A DNA stretch of 64,000 bases, taken from Shewanella psychrophila (GTDB lineage Bacteria > Pseudomonadota > Gammaproteobacteria > Enterobacterales > Shewanellaceae). Each line of letters begins with the position of its first letter. Within the stretch, counting starts at the first letter, position 1. The notes under the pieces were generated by a model. That model was not told the DNA's origin. It saw only the letters and a program-made list of their open reading frames with translations, and did not search any database. Position numbers and translations under genes: made by a program. Below, piece after piece: positions 58,680 through 64,000 of the stretch. The stretch covers positions 5,270,001 through 5,334,000 of the forward strand of contig NZ_CP014782.1 of NCBI RefSeq assembly GCF_002005305.1, written 5' to 3'.

Positions 58680-60938
58680 TTAATATCTGATCGCTTTTGG
58701 GTTTTCCGAGCTAAACTTGTTTATTGAATATAGCCAGTTGGCATAATCGAGCTGTATATCACTTGAATGATTTTTAATCACTGGCTTCAAAGCTCTGATT
58801 ATCCTTCTAGCTCGTAAACCACCATTCTTTCTGATCTGAATAAGCACATCATTCGAAGGCAACTTTTGAAGACTCTGTACCCAAAGCAATTCACATGCAA
58901 CTTTATATACGTAGAGCTCTAACAAACGACCTTCACCTTTCTGTATATATTTTAATTCAAGTTCACCTTTTGACTTGCCAGTCATTATAGCTTTACATGC
59001 CAAGATTAACTTGTGCACCTCATCATCATAATCAACATTAAAATCAAAATCGTTTGTTACTGCTAACTGGATTAATGGGTATTTTTGCGACATAACATCT
59101 ACATAAAGAGCTTCTTCATACTCAAACATCATATTCTGAAGAACATCTAATTCTTCAGGTAGGTCGTATTTCTCACAATCGTTGACCAAACGCTTAAACT
59201 TTATCCCTGTAGTACTATTGCTGATGGGTAACTCCGTGAGACCATTCTGTTCTAACCCTGTTTTGAACAGATATAATTCACGGTTAACCCTCTCAATATT
59301 TTCATAAATTAGTTCCTTCCCACGCTCCTTATATGAAGCCTGTAGAGCATGATACTGTTCATTCAATCCCGAAACTTCACCTTGAAGGGCTCTCGCCAAC
59401 CGAAGTAGCCTAGGGCTTTGTTCTCCAATATCACGGACTAATCCACTTATATATTTAGCGAGTACACGTAAGTCATGACTTTCTGGTACGGCTAACTCTC
59501 TATAGGTCTTATACTGCTTCTTTAGATATCTAATCTGTTTAGCCGTCTCTTTGCGTTCTTTTTGTTTTAATATTTGGGTCTCAACAATATTGTACATAGC
59601 CATTATTTTTAGTGTGAACCTATATCTATCAGGCAACTGTAAGATTAAATCTCGATTCAAATAACCCTGTGACTCAATTACAGTACAATTCCGACCACTT
59701 TTGGCCCAATAATAATTTGAACGGATCTGTTTAATCGCGATTGCCATAGAATCACGTACAGCTTGCTTTTTTGAATGGGAATATTGATTGTACAAGCTCG
59801 CTCTGAGAGACAAAGCTCGGGAGGACAATTTGAAACCTGTTGGAATTAAAGCATCAAAAGATCGTAACGTTTCTATCGAGAAATCCAAAGACCATGCTTG
59901 TAAGTCAGAGGCAGACCTCATGCGGTAATACTCATAACGCAACGATTTTAATAGATCTGCGAACTTAGACCTATTATATCTACGGGCATCTTCTTTTGCT
60001 TCCAACAGGGAGTCATAGGTGTTCACAGCGTAAGGTAAGTGGTGTTCAGGACTCGTCACAAGGTCATTTAGACTAGCAAGATCCGTCTTGAAGTTTGCTT
60101 CAATGAGATTATCAGCCTCAGAGAAATGATAAACAGGATACTCAACTTCAAATGACAACTGGTTCAATCGTTCGCTTACCAGCATTGCTTGATCACTAAT
60201 AGTAAAAGCATTGCACTGGGCTCTTGGAGCATTGATGGTATCAACAATATTTTGCTCATCAGTAATATTAGAGCCGAACATGATTTGTTCCCAGGTCGAC
60301 CGATTTCTGATTTTACAATCAGGACTAAATAACCATAATAAGTTGATTTTTTTCTTGCGGTAGAATGCTTCTCTTTGCTCTATTGTAAGTGGGTTCATCC
60401 ACCATCTGGTAAGCTCTAATGCCCAGAGTTTACCTACGTTGTCCTCAAATTGGATATCTGGGCGTCGTCGTACATTTACATCATGACTATCATCAAAAAT
60501 ATACTTTTCAACAAATACTGAGCTAGGTTTTACTGTGTTTGAATTATCGAGAAGTAAAGCTAACTTTTGCTTTGTCTCTAGGTGCCATTTGCCTTCACCT
60601 TTGTAAATATTGCTAAGTAAAGCAGAATTAGCCTTAGAATAGAACTGACAAAGTTTAAATTTTTCTTCGTCAATCACATGATGGAATGAATGAAAAAAAT
60701 GATCTGTACTATTAATTCCACCTTTACGAAAAATGAGTGGGTTCCCACATTCTGCGCATGCCAAAAAGGGATAATTAGGAGTGTCAGCCAGTGACTGAGC
60801 TATTTTGGCTTTTATTAACGGAGAGTCATGGGCTTGTACGTTGTCGCCACAAACTTTAAGAACATCCGTAGCCAAAACCGGTCGCTGATGTCCTTTAATC
60901 AACACTTCCCAAAAACTATGACGCTCAAATGTATCCAT
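58680..60938 (-). CDS. CoiA-like family protein with nuclease-like motif, 752 aa
   Basis: The N-terminal part has a zinc-type pair FLACAECGNPLIFRKG followed by HFFHSFHHV and CQFYSKANSALL, the arrangement of CoiA-like competence proteins. Then VRRRPDIQFEDNVGKLWALELTRWW gives an acidic PD...E-type nuclease motif. The C-terminal 500 residues are long helices with coiled-coil stretches and are much larger than in typical CoiA proteins. CoiA relatives on mobile DNA are suspected nucleases in defence or DNA uptake. Single gene, minus strand. Confidence 0.6.
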   Translation of the reverse strand: MDTFERHSFWEVLIKGHQRPVLATDVLKVCGDNVQAHDSPLIKAKIAQSLADTPNYPFLACAECGNPLIFRKGGINSTDHFFHSFHHVIDEEKFKLCQFYSKANSALLSNIYKGEGKWHLETKQKLALLLDNSNTVKPSSVFVEKYIFDDSHDVNVRRRPDIQFEDNVGKLWALELTRWWMNPLTIEQREAFYRKKKINLLWLFSPDCKIRNRSTWEQIMFGSNITDEQNIVDTINAPRAQCNAFTISDQAMLVSERLNQLSFEVEYPVYHFSEADNLIEANFKTDLASLNDLVTSPEHHLPYAVNTYDSLLEAKEDARRYNRSKFADLLKSLRYEYYRMRSASDLQAWSLDFSIETLRSFDALIPTGFKLSSRALSLRASLYNQYSHSKKQAVRDSMAIAIKQIRSNYYWAKSGRNCTVIESQGYLNRDLILQLPDRYRFTLKIMAMYNIVETQILKQKERKETAKQIRYLKKQYKTYRELAVPESHDLRVLAKYISGLVRDIGEQSPRLLRLARALQGEVSGLNEQYHALQASYKERGKELIYENIERVNRELYLFKTGLEQNGLTELPISNSTTGIKFKRLVNDCEKYDLPEELDVLQNMMFEYEEALYVDVMSQKYPLIQLAVTNDFDFNVDYDDEVHKLILACKAIMTGKSKGELELKYIQKGEGRLLELYVYKVACELLWVQSLQKLPSNDVLIQIRKNGGLRARRIIRALKPVIKNHSSDIQLDYANWLYSINKFSSENPKAIRY

Positions 60939-61513
60939 TTACACCATGCCGATTTAACAATCCTAATTAGAATAAGATTGTAGCAAGGGCGGCAGGTAAT
61001 GTTAATTATAGATATTGGAGATGAAAACAAATAAATATTATTTATCGATCTGATATTGAATGAAGCGTGGTTTACTAAGTTGTTTCGACAATATTCATAG
61101 GTAACTAGTCGTTGCCTATGCAGTAGGTTTGTTTAATTAAAACTAAAGTGTTAAGTGTTATACCTACTGTCTTGCTTATCTCGTTCTGAGTCTTTTAAAT
61201 TTCGCTTTTAACGAAGTGAAGGCTGCTTCGATCTTTGTTGATGCGATATGCAGATAAAGGATCTGGGAATAAATGTTGTGAATTCATCTGTTTATTTTGG
61301 TTTTGTTCTATCAATCTCAAAGTTAATTTTGTTTACATCGTTAGCCTTTCTGGTTTGACGTATGTTTAGAATGTCTTTCTTAGAACTGTGGTTTACTGGA
61401 GTGTGTATATATCAACTGTACGGTTGGATAGGTGTTCTCATTTATTTTAAAAATTAAAATTTTGTTTTGATGAGCTTATCAATCTACGCAAGTATAAAAT
61501 ATAGGGCGGAACA
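60939..61513. other. Gene-free intergenic region
   Basis: AT-rich stretch of 575 bases between divergent genes. I find no supported ORF, strong hairpin or repeat. It should include promoters for both the CoiA-like gene and the lipoprotein gene. Confidence 0.4.
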
Positions 61514-61996
61514 ATGAAGAAAATAATGTTGGGGATTATTATGGGGATAGCCTTAAGTGGCTGCGCTAGTGCTGATAAGGTGGTAAATGAAAAGCCGCAT
61601 TTCTTTGTTAAATATGATGAGCCATGGGCTCACGGCGTGACTTGGGCACAAGAAATGAGATTTGAAGTGACACATGACGATTCACAACCTAATGACATGC
61701 AGCCATATATGGAAAATACTGTTGCTAACAGTCGGGTTAATGAGTGTAACGAACAGCTTGAATGTAAAATAATACCTTTACATATATATTTAAAATATAA
61801 AATAAAAGAGACGCCTGAGGGTTACTATATTAACGGTTCATTCATTACAGAGGCGACATCAAAAGGTGATAATAAATTGTTTTATCCGATATCAGTACCT
61901 TTCGAACTAAACACTACAGTAAAGAGTAGTGAAATGCTTAATAATAAGCTCGGGGCTACACTCTCTATGAAGTTGACATCGGAAGCTATCCAGTAG
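61514..61996 (+). CDS. Putative lipoprotein, 160 aa
   Basis: Signal peptide MKKIMLGIIMGIALSGC with a lipobox LSGC at residues 14-17, so the protein is likely anchored to a membrane after Cys17. The mature part has two more cysteines (NECNEQLECK) and beta-type segments (YYINGSFITEATS, FYPISVPFELNTTV). Good ribosome site GGGCGGA. Family unknown. Confidence 0.7.
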   Translation: MKKIMLGIIMGIALSGCASADKVVNEKPHFFVKYDEPWAHGVTWAQEMRFEVTHDDSQPNDMQPYMENTVANSRVNECNEQLECKIIPLHIYLKYKIKETPEGYYINGSFITEATSKGDNKLFYPISVPFELNTTVKSSEMLNNKLGATLSMKLTSEAIQ

Positions 61997-62090
61997 GGTG
62001 GGGGAGAACTTTTAGCGGGATTGGCATTTATACCAAGTCGTGCAGGTAAAGCCCCACCATAATGTCCAATAGTGGGGTGTATATCACTAC

Positions 62091-62483
62091 CTATGGCTTG
62101 ATTAGGAAATCGTTCATCTCGAAGCCATCATCGAGTTCTTTTTTAAACACTGTAGGCATGCGGCCTTGGCCTGTCCAGGTGATGGTTTCGCCATTCACTT
62201 CAATGCTGTATTTCGCTGGGCGAGGGTCGCGTTTCTTCTTTGGTGCTTTGACCGCTTCAATATCATCTGCACTTAATCCAAGCTCTGCCATCTGTTTACG
62301 GATAGCATCAATTTGTGCGTTTCGCTCAGCGTTTATCTCTAAGTCGGCTGCTATTTGTGCTTCGCGGTCATCGATAAGCTTGTTGAGCTTATCCTGGAAC
62401 AATTTAAGTTCTTCAACTGGAAGGTCTGTTACTGCCGCTTTAAATCTGCGGCCATGAGTGAGTGTCGCTAAAAATTCTGACAT
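62091..62483 (-). CDS. hns: H-NS-family nucleoid protein
   Basis: 130 residues. An N-terminal helical oligomerisation region (LKLFQDKLNKLIDDREAQIAADLEINAERNAQIDAIRKQM), a basic linker (KAPKKKRDPRPAK) and the DNA-binding domain KYSIEVNGETITWTGQGRMPTVFKK with the QGR hook. Plasmid H-NS proteins silence AT-rich transferred genes, which fits the many AT-rich cargo genes here. Full length. Confidence 0.9.
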   Translation of the reverse strand: MSEFLATLTHGRRFKAAVTDLPVEELKLFQDKLNKLIDDREAQIAADLEINAERNAQIDAIRKQMAELGLSADDIEAVKAPKKKRDPRPAKYSIEVNGETITWTGQGRMPTVFKKELDDGFEMNDFLIKP

Positions 62484-62851
62484 TTAATACTGGTCCTTTA
62501 AATTGAGTCTTTTTATCGAGAGCATTATTCAAAAAATAAGCGTTAAAATCAAGCTAACAAAGGACAGGTGGGCGATTAGCGGGCTTTTCGGAGCAAGCTT
62601 CTCCTATCGCTAACTTGCGCCACTAAGCCAAGCAAGCTTGCCGTGACCCTAAGTTCCAGATAGACAATCCTTCCCTGCAGCTATCGCAAATCCACATCAA
62701 AAACCAATCAACAACCAAGCACTGCATCAAGACCCAAGCACTGTCATTCACCGTGAGGCCCAAGTGTCCGTAACGTGTGTGCGGCGTCTTCGCTTGTCAT
62801 CAACCTCCAGTAGTCATCTCATTTTTGACTTCGCTCTGACTTCTTATCTGT

Positions 62852-62923
62852 CTCACCCCATAACCCGCCAGGCAAGGGAAGCTACGCCGCGTTGCGCCCT
62901 TGCCTGTCAGAACATGGGGTGAG
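62852..62923 (+). other. Large nested hairpin upstream of the ParB-like gene
   Basis: Outer arms CTCACCCCAT/ATGGGGTGAG (62852-62861, 62914-62923) enclose inner arms CAGGCAAGGG/CCCTTGCCTG (62869-62878, 62897-62906). It lies 57 bases before the ParB-like start. The other bases of 62484-62979 show only short direct repeats (CAAGCACTG) and no gene. Confidence 0.6.
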
Positions 62924-62979
62924 GCCAGGAAGACAGGCGAACACAAAAAACGATACATTAATCCACTGGAGATTTACCC

Positions 62980-64000
62980 ATGACAAACTCAACCGCAGCA
63001 CACACGACTTCCACTACGGCTCTCACCGCAATTGCCAGCCACAAGACACAAGCAGGCTCCTCCAAATCCGATATCCTCAACAAGCCAACAGCCACTAAAG
63101 ATAAGGCGGTGGTGAAATTGGTGACTGGCGAAAGCTCTCTTGACGCAGGAGGGTTACAACAGTTATCGATTACTCAGTTGGTTGATTGTGACTTGAACGT
63201 GCGTAAGGGCAAGGTGAGTAAGGCCGATGATGATGCCTTGTACGCCTCCATTAAGGCGCATGGCTTATTGCAAAACTTGTTGGTGTTACCTGCCGATGAG
63301 CAAGGGGGTTATGCGGTGATTGGTGGCGGCAGACGCTTGAAGCAGCTTAGGCGGTTAGTTAAGGATGGTAAGTTAACCGTTGCTGATAAAGTCCCAGTAA
63401 AAGTGCTCACGGCCAGCGAGGCTGAGCAGTTTGCGTCTGAGCTGTCACTGAGTGAGAATTTCGTTCGCGCCAACATGCACCCCGCCGATGAGTTCAGTGC
63501 CTTTGCTGAATTGGTTAATCAAGGTTCGAGCTTTGCCCAAGTGGCCGAGCGGTTCGGTGTGACGCAAAAATTTGTTAAGCAGCGCATGAAATTGAGTTCG
63601 GTCGCGCCTGTGATTTTGGATGCCTACCGAAATGGCGAGACCACGCTTGATATCGTGATGTGTTACAGCATTGCCGATACTGAGCAGCAACTCTCTGTCT
63701 GGGCAGAATGCAAAGACCGTGATTTTTATAATTTGTCAGCACTGCGCAACATGTTGACGCCACAAGCGCTTGAAGGGGATAACTATCTGGTGGAGTTTGT
63801 CGGCAAAGCCGCCTATAAAAAAGCGGGAGGAGTGACAACAACAGATTTGTTTGAAGATACCGTGTATTTCGATGATAGCGAGTTAGTCAGAACGCTAGCA
63901 ACGGCCAAGCTTGAAAAGCAAGCCGAGCAGCTTACACAGGACGGCTGGAAATGGACAAAGGTATTGCTGCAAGGGGGTTACTGTGACACGGAAGGCTATG
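62980..64000 (+). CDS. ParB/Spo0J-type partition protein (partial, runs off the window)
   Basis: Open from ATG at 62980 to the edge, 340 codons. After a Thr/Ser/Ala-rich tail (residues 1-45) comes the ParB N-terminal domain: LVDCDLNVRKGKVSKADDDALYASIKAHGLLQNLLVLP, GGYAVIGGGRRLKQLRRLV (GGGRR, CTP-binding) and LSENFVRANMHPADEFSAFAELVNQG, followed by a helix-turn-helix (SFAQVAERFGVTQKFVKQRMKLSSVAP). It may be a plasmid-specific ParB used in regulation or segregation. No parA precedes it directly. Confidence 0.85.
   Translation, partial: MTNSTAAHTTSTTALTAIASHKTQAGSSKSDILNKPTATKDKAVVKLVTGESSLDAGGLQQLSITQLVDCDLNVRKGKVSKADDDALYASIKAHGLLQNLLVLPADEQGGYAVIGGGRRLKQLRRLVKDGKLTVADKVPVKVLTASEAEQFASELSLSENFVRANMHPADEFSAFAELVNQGSSFAQVAERFGVTQKFVKQRMKLSSVAPVILDAYRNGETTLDIVMCYSIADTEQQLSVWAECKDRDFYNLSALRNMLTPQALEGDNYLVEFVGKAAYKKAGGVTTTDLFEDTVYFDDSELVRTLATAKLEKQAEQLTQDGWKWTKVLLQGGYCDTEGY

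Noticed and set aside
62062..62457. Plus-strand Ser/Leu-rich frame opposite hns
   Set aside because: Complement of a well recognised H-NS gene; low-complexity composition typical of an antisense shadow.

Overview
The window looks like part of a large, heavily rearranged plasmid (or plasmid-derived island) of a marine gammaproteobacterium. Shewanella or a close relative is the best guess, from the flavour of the proteins, IS families and VCR-like attC sites; this is inference, with no rRNA or housekeeping marker to prove it. Plasmid character is supported by an IncFII-like Rep gene with DnaA boxes downstream, two ParA-type partition loci, a ParB/Spo0J-type gene at the right edge, a plasmid-type H-NS gene and a truncated P-type (trb) conjugation cluster.

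Layout. 1-2.3 kb: end of a chemotaxis receptor, a hypothetical gene and an exported M43 metalloprotease operon. 2.35-4.7 kb: intact IS66 element. 4.7-6.1 kb: parA plus partner flanked by three copies of a 24-bp palindrome. 6.57-14.23 kb: a decayed Tn3-family unit with matching 48-bp ends, holding an ISAs1 element interrupted by an IS5 element, a large exported protein, an ORF-deleted group II intron and the C-terminal half of the Tn3 transposase. 14.2-18.7 kb: bacteriocin locus (double-glycine precursor, 43-aa membrane peptide, C39 peptidase-ABC exporter, HlyD adaptor). 19-24.3 kb: IS3, truncated parA, a small DNA-binding protein running into 15 perfect 9-bp repeats, an IS30 with a nonsense codon, then ori and rep. 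24.7-26.8 kb: a repressor module with shared operators. 27-32.8 kb: trbBCDE cut off by a second IS66. 32.8-38.8 kb: IS66, IS6 and IS91 pile-up with a 43-bp repeat array.

38.8-43.1 kb: an integrase-less cluster of gene cassettes with attC-like sites, including an OLD-family ATPase/TOPRIM nuclease, followed by a relBE-type toxin-antitoxin pair. 43.5-50.5 kb: gene debris, a 152-bp ISAs1-type MITE, an IS4 insertion in a membrane gene, an IS91-like gene and a possible ADP-ribosyltransferase. 50.8-52.4 kb: a plasmid-type operon with two leaders sharing a pseudoknot/terminator architecture. 52.6-64 kb: a LysM pore-type toxin with probable immunity gene, a CoiA-like nuclease gene, a lipoprotein, H-NS and ParB-like genes.

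Functionally the genes fall into maintenance (rep, par, toxin-antitoxin, H-NS), transfer (trb, now incomplete) and conflict (bacteriocin, LysM toxin, OLD nuclease, CoiA-like protein). Much of the remaining DNA is nested transposons and their debris. The least ordinary items are the ORF-less group II intron inside a dispersed hairpin repeat, the paired pseudoknot leaders, the bacteriocin locus with its overlooked small gene, the 15x9-bp array and the defence-gene cassette.
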